Below the pieces are notes generated by a model. The model saw only the letters and a list, made by a program, of their open reading frames with translations. It made no database searches and had not been told where the DNA came from. Below, piece by piece: positions 1 to 7,708 of a DNA stretch of 64,000 bases. This DNA is from Deltaproteobacteria bacterium (GTDB lineage Bacteria; Myxococcota_A; Polyangia; GCA-2747355), in assembly GCA_020633415.1 (NCBI GenBank), contig JACKDQ010000002.1, positions 124,001-188,000 of the forward strand, in the 5' to 3' direction. The position numbers and the translations under genes are program-made. Each line of letters starts with the position of its first letter. Within the stretch, counting starts at the first letter, position 1.

Positions 1-2
1 TA

Positions 3-1070
3 TGGTTCGCCGATGGGGGCGACGACGACGCCGAAGCGGCGGCCGCCCAAAGCATGGTCGCCAGCGCCGCACAGACCGCCGGGGCGCGTCCGTTTCCTCA
101 TGCGGTTCAGCAGGTGCTGACGCTCAGTCGCGACCCAAACGCCGAGGTGCGCAAGGTCGCCCAGTTGATCGAGAGCGACGCAGCCTTGTCGGCCCGAGTG
201 CTACAGCTGGTCAACTCGGCGGCGATGGCAACCGCTGTGCGCTGTACGTCGATCAACCACGCCGTGGCGCTACTCGGCATGAAGCTGATCGCCGAGCTGG
301 CGACAGCGGCGGCGGCCCTCGACCTGTTCGACGAGCAGGGAGCGCAAGCGAGCACGCTGATGGAGCACGCAACCGTCGTCGGCGGACTGGCCCGCCACCT
401 GGCCAGTATCTGTGCGATTCAACCGGACGACGTCTACACCTGCGCGTTGATGCACGACCTCGGCAAGCTGTTTCTGCTCCAGCAGAGCGGTGACACCGAC
501 TATCAAGCACTGCTCAGCGCGCACGAGCACGAAGCAGACCAGCTACATCTCGTCGAACGCGAGAAGTATGGCTACGACCATGCGGTGCTCGCCGCCCATG
601 TGCTGCGCGCCTGGCAGATCCCCGATCCAGTGCCCAAGGTGGTCGCATGGCACCATCAGCCTGCTCGCGCCCTCGAAGGTGGCCAACAAGTCGCACGACT
701 GGTCGCCCTGGTCCGTACCGCCGATCGCCTTGCCTACGCGATCCACGACGATGCCGACGCCGAAGAGATCAGTGCGCGGATCGCCGCCGACGCCAGCGCC
801 GAGTACATCGGTTTGCGAGCCGATCAGCTCGCGCGCAACTGGATGGACCTACAAAACGTCGCCGACGGCAGTCGCGATCCGCTCAATCCGCAGCCCGCCC
901 CCCGACGCACACGACCCGCTGATCAGGCGGGTGGCGACGCTGCGCATGGCCAACCAGCAAGAGAAAAGCCGCCGGTGCTCCCGCGCAAACAAGCGACCGG
1001 TTGGCTGCTCGCCGCTTTCGCTGCTCTGGCCCTGATCGGGGCGATCGTCGTCTACTTGACCGTGCGCTGA
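3..1070 (+). CDS. HDOD-domain signalling protein with C-terminal membrane anchor (5' end outside window)
   Basis: The reading frame is open to the left edge, so the true start probably lies outside; the first ATG in the window is at 54. Counting from that ATG, an HDOD domain fills residues 10-270: the family pattern of repeated PxxxxxxLxLxxDPxxxxxxxAxLIExD is followed by the HDLGKL motif at 134-139. A hydrophobic helix near residues 314-336 follows a Pro/Arg-rich linker and ends the protein, so it is probably tail-anchored in the inner membrane with the HDOD domain in the cytoplasm. HDOD proteins are non-enzymatic relatives of HD-domain phosphohydrolases used in regulation of motility, biofilm and cell cycle. 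Only the HD pair of the motif is visible, so catalysis is not claimed. What lies N-terminal to the domain cannot be known here. Confidence 0.85.
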   Translation, partial: WFADGGDDDAEAAAAQSMVASAAQTAGARPFPHAVQQVLTLSRDPNAEVRKVAQLIESDAALSARVLQLVNSAAMATAVRCTSINHAVALLGMKLIAELATAAAALDLFDEQGAQASTLMEHATVVGGLARHLASICAIQPDDVYTCALMHDLGKLFLLQQSGDTDYQALLSAHEHEADQLHLVEREKYGYDHAVLAAHVLRAWQIPDPVPKVVAWHHQPARALEGGQQVARLVALVRTADRLAYAIHDDADAEEISARIAADASAEYIGLRADQLARNWMDLQNVADGSRDPLNPQPAPRRTRPADQAGGDAAHGQPAREKPPVLPRKQATGWLLAAFAALALIGAIVVYLTVR

Positions 1071-1353
1071 GCTACACGCGCTCGCGATCATCGTCGATCG
1101 CGCGAAGGCCGACAAAGCCTGCGCGGCGTTTCCTTTGAATACAAGACATTAGGCAAGGCGGTCGGCGACGAGAAAAAAATCACCTGCTGCGCTAAAACAG
1201 TGACCAGCTCCGACGATGAGGGAGTCGGCGTATAGCGCCACGTTGGACGTAAATCGCAGGACGGAGCGCAACGGATAACGGCACCCCCGTCGCGAGGCGG
1301 GCTCGCAAAGCCAGGGGCCTGATTCAGGCAGCCCAGCTGCCCAAGTTAGCGCT
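1071..1353. other. Intergenic stretch without a convincing gene
   Basis: No ORF with family-like sequence is seen on either strand between the HDOD gene and the next lipoprotein. A short palindrome of the type CGCGAT...ATCGCG lies near 1085-1104, just after the HDOD stop, but it has no T-run, so calling it a terminator would be weak. Confidence 0.5.
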
Positions 1354-1376
1354 GTGGCTCCGACCCAGGGAGCCAC
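1354..1376 (+). promoter_or_regulatory. Stem-loop covering the ribosome binding site of the 1379 lipoprotein gene
   Basis: GTGGCTCC (1354-1361) and GGAGCCAC (1369-1376) form a perfect 8-bp stem around a 7-nt loop. The only Shine-Dalgarno-like sequence, AGGGAG at 1367-1372, lies in the 3' arm, and the ATG follows two bases after the stem. If it folds, it would hide the ribosome binding site. The structure is seen in the sequence; a role in translational control is inference. Confidence 0.5.
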
Positions 1377-1378
1377 CC

Positions 1379-1843
1379 ATGCCTGGTCCAAAGCTCACTC
1401 GCCTCGCGCTGATCGGCAGCCTGCTGCTCGGCGCCTGTGCACGCGTGCCGCGGATCAAACACCCCGCTCCCCGCACAATGGCACCCGCCCAACTGAATGC
1501 CCTGCTGGCACTGATGGCGCCGTTGCCACCCTGTGTCAGCGAAAGCGAAAACGGCGCGACGATCTCGCAGATGGCCTCGGTCGCCGAAACCCAACTTCAC
1601 GCGATTGCCCTCGAGGCCGACAACGCCCCCGCGCTGAGCGCTTGTCTCAGGCAGACCCGCAACCAGCTGCGCCGGCTCGCACGGACATTGCGCGACGACG
1701 CCAAAGGCTGCCGCCAAGTGCGCGAAGTCTATCGCTACTGCAACCTGACCCATCGACCGATGATCCTGCGTGTCCGACGCGTGGCCAGTGACGCCGATCC
1801 GTTTCCGGAGTCGCTAACGCTGACCTCACCGTTTGCGCCCTAA
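1379..1843 (+). CDS. Small predicted lipoprotein of unknown function
   Basis: 154 residues. The N-terminus MPGPKLTRLALIGSLLLGAC is a typical type II signal peptide with lipobox LGAC, so the mature protein should be a lipid-anchored envelope protein with about 134 residues. The remainder contains five further cysteines and no domain that I recognise. The ATG follows a hairpin that contains the ribosome binding site. Downstream, before otsB, other frames encode short protein-like stretches, which raises the possibility that this gene originally ran further and has been frame-shifted. Function cannot be assigned. Confidence 0.65.
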   Translation: MPGPKLTRLALIGSLLLGACARVPRIKHPAPRTMAPAQLNALLALMAPLPPCVSESENGATISQMASVAETQLHAIALEADNAPALSACLRQTRNQLRRLARTLRDDAKGCRQVREVYRYCNLTHRPMILRVRRVASDADPFPESLTLTSPFAP

Positions 1844-1987
1844 CCGCAGCGCTGATCTGCGTTGAGCATCGCTCGCTGGCTGGACGCCGCCGGCGCAGTG
1901 CTACAACGACCCGTCCTGCAAGCCTTTTCCACAGCTTCGGCGCGGTCGTTGCGTACAACGGCAACCTGCGCTACAGCTGGCTCTCCG

Positions 1988-2812
1988 ATGGCTATTGATG
2001 CACCGCTATCTGTCAGCTCCATCTTGGAGCTCACAGAAAGATGCGATCGTTTGTTTCTCGCGATCGACTACGACGGCACCCTGGTTCCGTTCGCGGTGGA
2101 CCGCATGTCGACGCTGCTCGCACCCGCGGTACGAAGCTCGCTCGACCGGCTCACCGCCGACCCAGCGTGTTTGGTGGCGATCGTTTCCGGTCGCCAGCTC
2201 AAAGACCTCGAATACTTTCTCGGCGGGCTGAAGGCTGACCTGATCGGTGCCCACGGCCAGCAGTGGCGACGACGAGATGGTGCGGTGCTCGACACCTCGG
2301 ACACCTCCGAACTCGATCGTCAACTCCAAGAAATCGCCGCCAAACTGCAGCGGGCGCTGCCGGCGCTCGATGGTCAACGCTTCGAACGCAAACCGGGCTG
2401 CCTGGCGCTCCATCTGCGTGCGCTGGACAGCGACGAGGCAGCCCACGTCGAACGAGCGGTCCACACGCTTTGCCGTGCGGGCCTGCCCCCCCGACTAACG
2501 ATGCATCCGTTCAACGGTGGCTTTGAGTTCCGCAACGCCGCCGTCGACAAAGGCCAGGCCGTCGCGCGCTGGCTCGACAGTCACAACATCTCACGAGCCA
2601 GCTCGCGCGTCGGCGTGTTTTATCTGGGCGACGATCGCACCGACGAAGACGCCTTTATCGAGGTAGAGCGGCGCGGCGGGCACGGCATCAAAATCGGAGA
2701 AGGACAAACGCGGGCATCGCTGCGGCTAAAGGACCACCGAGCAGTCCATCAGCTGCTGGAGCAGCTCGCGCAAAAAGCCGCAAGCGAAGGAGGCACGCAT
2801 AGCGATGGTTGA
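1988..2812 (+). CDS. otsB: Trehalose-6-phosphate phosphatase OtsB
   Basis: 274 residues from ATG 1988. It dephosphorylates trehalose 6-phosphate to trehalose in the cytoplasm. HAD-superfamily motif I DYDGTL is at residues 27-32 (nucleophile Asp27, acid/base Asp29), motif II is in VSGRQ, and the metal-binding motif GDDRTDEDAF lies near residue 220, all as in the family; length is typical. The frame extends upstream to a TTG at 1862, but that extension is unlike OtsB. The gene overlaps otsA by 8 bp, so the two steps of the OtsA/OtsB pathway are translationally coupled, with the phosphatase first. Trehalose made this way serves as an osmoprotectant or stress protectant. Confidence 0.93.
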   Translation: MAIDAPLSVSSILELTERCDRLFLAIDYDGTLVPFAVDRMSTLLAPAVRSSLDRLTADPACLVAIVSGRQLKDLEYFLGGLKADLIGAHGQQWRRRDGAVLDTSDTSELDRQLQEIAAKLQRALPALDGQRFERKPGCLALHLRALDSDEAAHVERAVHTLCRAGLPPRLTMHPFNGGFEFRNAAVDKGQAVARWLDSHNISRASSRVGVFYLGDDRTDEDAFIEVERRGGHGIKIGEGQTRASLRLKDHRAVHQLLEQLAQKAASEGGTHSDG

Positions 2813-4295
2813 AGAGCTAATTCACGCCAAGCGCATGGTGATCGTCTCCAATCGGTTGCCGATCACCCTCCACAAGACTGACGCTGGGCAGTGGCAGATC
2901 AAGTCGGGCAGCGGCGGATTGATCACGGCATTGGGCGCTGTGTTGCGCAATCGCGGCGGCCGTTGGATCGGCTGGATTGGCGCCGACGACGAATCGGCAA
3001 TTCCCTTGGCAAAGGGGGCCTCGCGCGAAGCCGGCTACGAACTAACGCCGGTGCTGTTGACTGCTGAAGAAGTCGACAGGTACTACCACGGCTTTGCCAA
3101 CGCGGTGCTCTGGCCGCTGTTTCACGATTTCATCAATCGCTGCGACTTTGCACCCGAGTACTGGCCAGCCTACCAGCAGGTCAACCATAAGTTCGCGCGC
3201 ATCATCGCCGAGACAACCGCGCCAACCGACTACATCTGGGTCCAGGATTATCACCTGACGCTGGTCGCTGGGTATCTACGCGAGCTCGGCGCGAATCGGC
3301 GCACCGGCTTCTTTTTGCACGTCCCCTTTCCCCCGCTAGACATCTTTCTGCGGCTGCCCTGGCGCGCCCAAGTGCTCAACGCCCTGCTGCAGTTCGACCT
3401 GATCGCCTTTCAGACGATGCGTGACCACCGCAACTTCATGCAGTGCGTCCGCACCTTGTTACCTGGCATCCGCCTCGAGAAAGAGGACAAATTCGTCTCC
3501 AAAGTGACCACGCCCGAGCGCAGCCTGCGCGTCGCCGCGATCCCGATCGGCATCGACTACGACGAGTTCGCGCGTGGAGCGGAGCAGGCCGCCGAGGCAG
3601 CCTGGTACATCCACGAGAAACTACCCGAGCGACAATTGATCCTCGGTGTTGATCGCCTTGACTACAGCAAGGGAATCCCGCAACGGATTCGCGCGATCGG
3701 TAACGCTCTCGAACGCTATCCCGACCTGCGCGAGCGCTTCACCTTTACCCAAGTGGTCGTACCGAGCCGCGAAGACGTCCCCGAGTATCAGGAGCTGCGC
3801 TCGGAGATCGAGCGCTTGGTTGGCGAGATCAACGGGCGCTTTACCACGTCCGGCTGGACGCCGATCCATTACATCTACCGCTCGCTGACGCGAGAAGAAC
3901 TTCTGGCATACTACCGCACCAGTGAAGTCATGCTCGTCACACCACTCAAAGACGGCATGAATTTGGTCGCCAAAGAGTTCTGCGCCTGCAGCATCGAGGA
4001 AAACGCCGTACTGATCCTCAGCGAATTCGCCGGCGCAGCGGCCCAACTCTCGCGCTACGCGCTGCTGGTTAACCCCTACGACGTGGAGGGTGTCGCTGAC
4101 GCCCTACACACCGCGCTGAGCATGGACGGCAAAGAGCGACAATCGCGGATGCACCGCGCCCGCACCGTCATCCGCCGAGAAAGCATCTATTGGTGGGTCG
4201 ACAACTTCCTCAAAGCGGCGATATCAGCCGACCTAAGCTACTTCCCCCGCGCAGAGTACTTCGTTCCCCAGATGGACAACAAGGAGTCGGCCTAG
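2805..4295 (+). CDS. otsA: Trehalose-6-phosphate synthase OtsA (GT20)
   Basis: 496 residues. It transfers glucose from a nucleotide sugar (usually UDP-glucose) to glucose 6-phosphate. GT20 signatures are all present in order: N-terminal VIVSNRLP near residue 12, WIGWIGAD, WVQDYHLTLV near 145-155, RTGFFLHVPFPPLDIF, DRLDYSKGIPQR in the nucleotide-sugar domain, and DGMNLVAKEF near 385. ATG 2805 lies inside the otsB end and is served by AAGGAGG at about 2787-2793; the next Met at residue 11 would also give a typical N-terminus. It forms a two-gene unit with otsB, and the PLP enzyme follows 3 bp downstream. Confidence 0.95.
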   Translation: MVEELIHAKRMVIVSNRLPITLHKTDAGQWQIKSGSGGLITALGAVLRNRGGRWIGWIGADDESAIPLAKGASREAGYELTPVLLTAEEVDRYYHGFANAVLWPLFHDFINRCDFAPEYWPAYQQVNHKFARIIAETTAPTDYIWVQDYHLTLVAGYLRELGANRRTGFFLHVPFPPLDIFLRLPWRAQVLNALLQFDLIAFQTMRDHRNFMQCVRTLLPGIRLEKEDKFVSKVTTPERSLRVAAIPIGIDYDEFARGAEQAAEAAWYIHEKLPERQLILGVDRLDYSKGIPQRIRAIGNALERYPDLRERFTFTQVVVPSREDVPEYQELRSEIERLVGEINGRFTTSGWTPIHYIYRSLTREELLAYYRTSEVMLVTPLKDGMNLVAKEFCACSIEENAVLILSEFAGAAAQLSRYALLVNPYDVEGVADALHTALSMDGKERQSRMHRARTVIRRESIYWWVDNFLKAAISADLSYFPRAEYFVPQMDNKESA

Positions 4296-4298
4296 CTG

Positions 4299-5510
4299 AT
4301 GACACGACTGCATCTCAGCACGACCGTCGCCGGTGCCCAATGCTCGAAGACCGGCGCCCCGGTGTCCATCACCCGGGCGCGTCCGTGGGGTCGCTGCAGC
4401 TGCTGCGACAACGGCGGTCTGCCGATCATGCTGCGCTATCAAGTGCCCGACGGCGCCTGGTACGTCCCCAGCCGTCACGGCCTGCGACGCTATGAACCGC
4501 TGTTGCCGGTCAGCGGCATGGACGCCGCATACGCCGACGACGTCGGCGGCACAGCCACAGTGCTCCACGAAGGCTTGAGCGATCGACTCGACGTCGAGGT
4601 CTGGATCAAAAACGAGAGCACCAATCCGAGTGGCAGCTTCAAGGACCGTGGTCTTGCGATCGGTGTGGCCCTCGGCGCAGCGCTCGGGGCGCGACGCTTC
4701 TGCCTTCCCACCCAAGGCAACGCCGGCGTGGCCGCAGCGCTGTTTTCCGCACGGCTCGGACTCGAGCCCTGCCTGGTGGCAATGCCCGCGGGCTATCGAA
4801 ACAGCGTTTATCATCGCGCGGCCGAGTTGTTTGGCGCCGAAGTGACGTTTCATGGCGCAAACATCGGAGAGACGGGCAAGCAGCTGCGCGCAGCCCTGGC
4901 CGATCCGTTGGCCGCCGGCAGTATCGTCGATATCTCGACGTTTTTCGAGCCAGGGCGCCTCGAAGGGAAGAAAACCCTCGGCCTGGAGATCTTCGAAGCG
5001 ACCGGGGCCGATCGGCTGCCGACTCACATTTTCTATCCCACCGGCGGCGGAACGGGGCTTGTCGGCATCTATAAGGCCTTTGAAGAGCTCGCCGAGCTTG
5101 GCGCGCTCGATCGCAACCAACACAGGCTTCCCAAGATGATCGCAGTCCAAGCCGAGCGCTGCGCGCCGATCGTCAAAGCCTGGGCGGCAAGAGCTACTGC
5201 TGTCGATCCGATCAGTTCGCAGCAAACGATCGCCGACGGATTGGATGTTCCAGCAGCGATCATGGGCCACGAAATTCTCGCCACCTTGCGCCGATCAGAC
5301 GGCAACGCGGTCACCGTCAGCGATCAGGCGATTCGCGAGAACTATCAGGTCAGCAATCGACTCGGCGTCAACGTCGGTCTCGAAGGAGCTGCCGCCCTGG
5401 CAGCCGTGGAAAAGTTGCGCGCCAACCGGGCGTTGCGGGCCGACGACCGTGTTCTGGTGCTGCTCACGGGCGGCCACTTTGTCGCCCTCGATCGGCTGGC
5501 GCAGGCCTAG
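4299..5510 (+). CDS. Threonine synthase-like PLP-dependent enzyme
   Basis: 403 residues, fold-type II PLP enzyme. The Schiff-base lysine lies in PSGSFKDRG and the phosphate-binding loop is PTGGGTGL; both match threonine synthase, which converts O-phosphohomoserine to threonine. The N-terminal segment has clustered cysteines (CSKTG..., then CSCC) resembling the degenerate zinc-ribbon start of class I/long bacterial threonine synthases, although the CxxC spacing is irregular. It begins 3 bp after otsA, with AAGGAG near 4280, so it is probably co-transcribed with the trehalose genes. A related role such as threonine dehydratase-like or cysteate/diaminopropionate synthase cannot be excluded without a tree. 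Confidence 0.8.
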   Translation: MTRLHLSTTVAGAQCSKTGAPVSITRARPWGRCSCCDNGGLPIMLRYQVPDGAWYVPSRHGLRRYEPLLPVSGMDAAYADDVGGTATVLHEGLSDRLDVEVWIKNESTNPSGSFKDRGLAIGVALGAALGARRFCLPTQGNAGVAAALFSARLGLEPCLVAMPAGYRNSVYHRAAELFGAEVTFHGANIGETGKQLRAALADPLAAGSIVDISTFFEPGRLEGKKTLGLEIFEATGADRLPTHIFYPTGGGTGLVGIYKAFEELAELGALDRNQHRLPKMIAVQAERCAPIVKAWAARATAVDPISSQQTIADGLDVPAAIMGHEILATLRRSDGNAVTVSDQAIRENYQVSNRLGVNVGLEGAAALAAVEKLRANRALRADDRVLVLLTGGHFVALDRLAQA

Positions 5511-5573
5511 TGGTTGACGCCGCAAACACCGCGCGGTAATCGATCGCCAGCAAACCGCGAGGATACTCCCGCC

Positions 5574-5795
5574 ATGTCGTCTGTACCCTGGTGGGCGATC
5601 GCTATCGCCTGCATCACCCTCGGCCTAGCGCCCTTCGCACCAGAGCCCCACGTCTGGGAGAAGCTCAGGATGCTGGCCAGCGGCCAGCTGCGGCGCGGCA
5701 TTGACATCTTTGATCTGTTCTTTCACGGCGCGCCGTGGCTGCTGGCTCTAGCGAAGCTCGGCTGGCTGCTGTTCGATAGGCGAAAGCAGGCGTGA
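5574..5795 (+). CDS. Small conserved inner-membrane protein
   Basis: 73 residues: an N-terminal hydrophobic helix (residues 4-20), a conserved middle with PEPHVWEKLRML and IDIFDLFFHGAP, and a second helix. I recall this pattern (PFAPEPHLxEKLRML...RPIDIFDLLLHGAP) as a widespread small proteobacterial membrane protein, often mislabelled 'RND transporter'. No function is known to me. The ATG is preceded by GATACT six bases upstream rather than by a Shine-Dalgarno sequence. The stop codon overlaps the GTG of the following lipoprotein, so the two are probably translated together. Confidence 0.75.
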   Translation: MSSVPWWAIAIACITLGLAPFAPEPHVWEKLRMLASGQLRRGIDIFDLFFHGAPWLLALAKLGWLLFDRRKQA

Positions 5796-6475
5796 GATCT
5801 GGATGCTCATCCGGCAATCGCACGGACTATCAAGCTGCCTGGCTTACGGCGCTGATCGTGCTCGGCGCTTGCCAAGGCTTCCAGAGCCAGCATCCGCAAG
5901 ACGCTGCGCCCCGCGATAGCTCCACCGCTGACCACCAGCTGCATGACAGTGGCGGTCGAGACGACGGCGCTCTAACCGACGCAACGGTCGCCGGCCCGCG
6001 CACCCCCCCTGACGCCGCCAGCGATATCGGCGGCACAACCAAACCGATCGCTGATGCTGCACTGCCTTTGGTCGGCGGCGCTTGCTGCAAAAAGGGCGGG
6101 CCACAATGCACCGCTAGCCGCTGCGTCGCGGAGCAACTCGGCCCGGCGTTTTGTTCGGCAAACTGCATCCCCAGCCCCGACACCTGCCCGGTCGGCTTTA
6201 TCTGCGATATCTCGCTCAGGCTCTGCCGTCCCCTCGATAGGGCTGATTTTGAGTGCGGGCAACACGTGGCCTATGCCGGGCCGCAACCTTTCGGAGGTTG
6301 TTGCGCCAAGCGTGCAGACTGCAAATCGTTCGTCTGTAACACCGACCGGCCCAGCGGGCGGCTGGCGTTTTGCACAACAGCCTGCGTGCAACCTGGCGAC
6401 TGTCCGAGCGGCTATACCTGCACCAACAAGCGCTGCGCGCCGATCGGCACGCCACCAACCTGTAAGTACTACTGA
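5792..6475 (+). CDS. Cys-rich predicted lipoprotein
   Basis: 227 residues starting at a GTG that overlaps the previous stop. A hydrophobic segment ends in the lipobox VLGAC (Cys27). It is followed by an Asp/Thr/Ala-rich low-complexity linker of about 65 residues, then a compact region with about 20 cysteines containing two copies of a pattern CC-x(8-12)-C...C-x(3)-C-x(5-7)-C-x(4)-GxxC (GGACCKKGGPQC and GGCCAKRADC heads). This looks like a disulfide-rich, extracytoplasmic repeat domain common in myxobacterial surface lipoproteins. No enzymatic motif is seen and the function is unknown. Confidence 0.7.
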   Translation: MRSGCSSGNRTDYQAAWLTALIVLGACQGFQSQHPQDAAPRDSSTADHQLHDSGGRDDGALTDATVAGPRTPPDAASDIGGTTKPIADAALPLVGGACCKKGGPQCTASRCVAEQLGPAFCSANCIPSPDTCPVGFICDISLRLCRPLDRADFECGQHVAYAGPQPFGGCCAKRADCKSFVCNTDRPSGRLAFCTTACVQPGDCPSGYTCTNKRCAPIGTPPTCKYY

Positions 6476-6555
6476 CTGCCGGCAGGTGACATGTTCGCCG
6501 GGCCGCGCAGCTCAACCGCAAGGGCGAGCGCCCTCGTGCGCGCCAGCTCAGCTGA

Positions 6556-6933
6556 CTAGTTGCCCTCGAAGTCGATCGCGTGAGCCTTGAGCTCCTCCAG
6601 CGTCATGAACTCCAGCGCCCGTTCGTGGGTCGCGGCGAGCACGATCGGCGCGGCCACACCGGCGTCGAAGGCCTCTTTCCAACTGCGAGCGCAGACGCAC
6701 CAACGATCACCTGCTTTGAGTCCTGCAAAACCAAACTGCGGCGCGGGCGTGATCAGGTCGTTGCCACGGGCGCGCAGGTAGGCAAGAAACTCCGGCGTCA
6801 CCTGGGTGCAAACCACATGCGCACCCGCATCCGCGGCGGACGTCTCGCAGCAACCCGTGCGAAAGAAACCGGTCATCGGCGAAGTGCAACAAGTCGCGAG
6901 CGGACCGCCTAGCACGTTGCGTTGGCTGGACAT
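6556..6933 (-). CDS. DUF2237 family protein
   Basis: 125 residues from ATG 6933, chosen because GGAGGAG lies immediately upstream and the family N-terminus (RNVLGGPLATCC) starts there. The conserved DUF2237 line is visible throughout: CCTSPMTGFFRTGCCET, DAGAHVVCTQVTPEF, GNDL, PQFGFAGLKAGDRWCVCA, RWxEA-like SWKEAFDAGVAAP and LxATHERAL. The pairs of conserved Cys suggest metal or disulfide binding, but the biochemical function of the family is unknown to me. It follows tetR on the same strand with a gap of about 105 bp. Confidence 0.9.
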   Translation of the reverse strand: MSSQRNVLGGPLATCCTSPMTGFFRTGCCETSAADAGAHVVCTQVTPEFLAYLRARGNDLITPAPQFGFAGLKAGDRWCVCARSWKEAFDAGVAAPIVLAATHERALEFMTLEELKAHAIDFEGN

Positions 6934-7038
6934 CAACTCCTCCGAAAATCTGAGCCCACACAGGTACACGAGGTCGGAAGACAACGCAACAGGCTGCAGA
7001 GGCCGCCGCAAAACACAGAAGATACGATAGATTGGCGG

Positions 7039-7620
7039 CTACAACTGCAGGGCGATCAACTCGAAGAGCGACGCTTCGTGATCCAGCAGATCCATCTGCC
7101 CGTCGCTCTCGATCCATAGCCGCGAGAGGCCACGCAGCGCACCCAGCAACGCACCGGCCAACATCGTCGCCCGCAACGCCGGCACGCCGGCGCGACCAAG
7201 CGCTTCGGTCAACACCCGTTCCCAGTCCAGCCACAGCGCATACTCACGAGCGGCCAACGCCGGCTCAGCAAGGATCATCTTGGCCTGAGCGAGCGACACA
7301 TCGGCTTCGTTGACCAACTCGCTGCCGATCAGACGAAAGGCGTTGGCCACCGTCTGACGAGCGTTCTGCTGCGTCAAGCCGGAAAGCGCGCGACGAAAGC
7401 GCTCGAGCCGCGGCGCCGCATCGGCGAAGACCAAGTCCTCTTTACACCGGTAGTGCCGAAAAAAAGTGCGCGGTGAGACCGCCGCTCCGGCTGCGATCTG
7501 CTCGACCGTGGTCTGCCGATAGCCGTGGGCACGAAACAGCGTCCATGCGCTTTGCCGCAATGCCCGCCGTGTGCGTCGACCGCGAATGTTGACCGCGGTA
7601 GCCTGTCCAACGAACGTCAT
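7039..7620 (-). CDS. TetR-family transcriptional regulator
   Basis: 193 residues. The N-terminal helix-turn-helix is clear (RRALRQSAWTLFRAHGYRQT, then TTVEQIAAGAAVSPRTFFRHY, residues 19-60), followed by an all-helical ligand/dimer domain. It is transcribed away from the PLP decarboxylase gene at 7709; the 88-bp AT-rich region between them holds promoter-like sequences in both directions and an inverted repeat over the decarboxylase -35 element. The likely role is autoregulated repression of the divergent gene; the ligand is unknown, possibly an acyl-CoA, long-chain aldehyde or sphingoid compound given the target. Confidence 0.92.
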   Translation of the reverse strand: MTFVGQATAVNIRGRRTRRALRQSAWTLFRAHGYRQTTVEQIAAGAAVSPRTFFRHYRCKEDLVFADAAPRLERFRRALSGLTQQNARQTVANAFRLIGSELVNEADVSLAQAKMILAEPALAAREYALWLDWERVLTEALGRAGVPALRATMLAGALLGALRGLSRLWIESDGQMDLLDHEASLFELIALQL

Positions 7621-7628
7621 TATGTGAC

Positions 7629-7657
7629 ATACTAGAATAAAATCATCTTAAATACAA
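7629..7657 (-). promoter_or_regulatory. Predicted promoter of the TetR-family regulator gene
   Basis: On the minus strand TTGTAT (7657-7652) is followed by a 17-bp spacer and TAGTAT (7634-7629). The ATG lies 8 bases after the -10 hexamer, so the transcript would start at or within a base or two of the start codon (leaderless). The palindrome TATGTGACATA at 7621-7631 overlaps the -10. Confidence 0.55.
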
Positions 7658-7673
7658 TAGTTTAAAAAACTTA

Positions 7674-7690
7674 TTGTCATTTTTTGACAA
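7674..7690. promoter_or_regulatory. Probable TetR operator (inverted repeat)
   Basis: TTGTCA, five T, TGACAA: a perfect 6-bp inverted repeat with 17 bp total length in the tetR/decarboxylase divergent region. It overlaps the proposed -35 hexamer of the rightward promoter. Position and symmetry fit a TetR-type operator; binding is inferred. Confidence 0.5.
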
Positions 7691-7701
7691 AAGGCTACAC
7701 T
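7674..7701 (+). promoter_or_regulatory. Predicted promoter of the PLP decarboxylase gene
   Basis: TTGTCA (7674-7679), 16-bp spacer, TACACT (7696-7701), then 7 bases to ATG 7709. There is no Shine-Dalgarno sequence before this ATG, which fits a leaderless transcript. A second TTGACA occurs at 7684-7689 but is too close to the -10. Confidence 0.5.
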
Positions 7702-7708
7702 GCGCGAC

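Noticed and set aside
1862..1987. N-terminal extension of OtsB from the TTG at 1862
   Set aside because: Unlike any OtsB N-terminus and lacks a ribosome binding site. ATG 1988 gives a normal length.
4233..5270. 345-residue antisense frame over the threonine synthase-like gene
   Set aside because: Same reason; the plus-strand gene has clear catalytic motifs.
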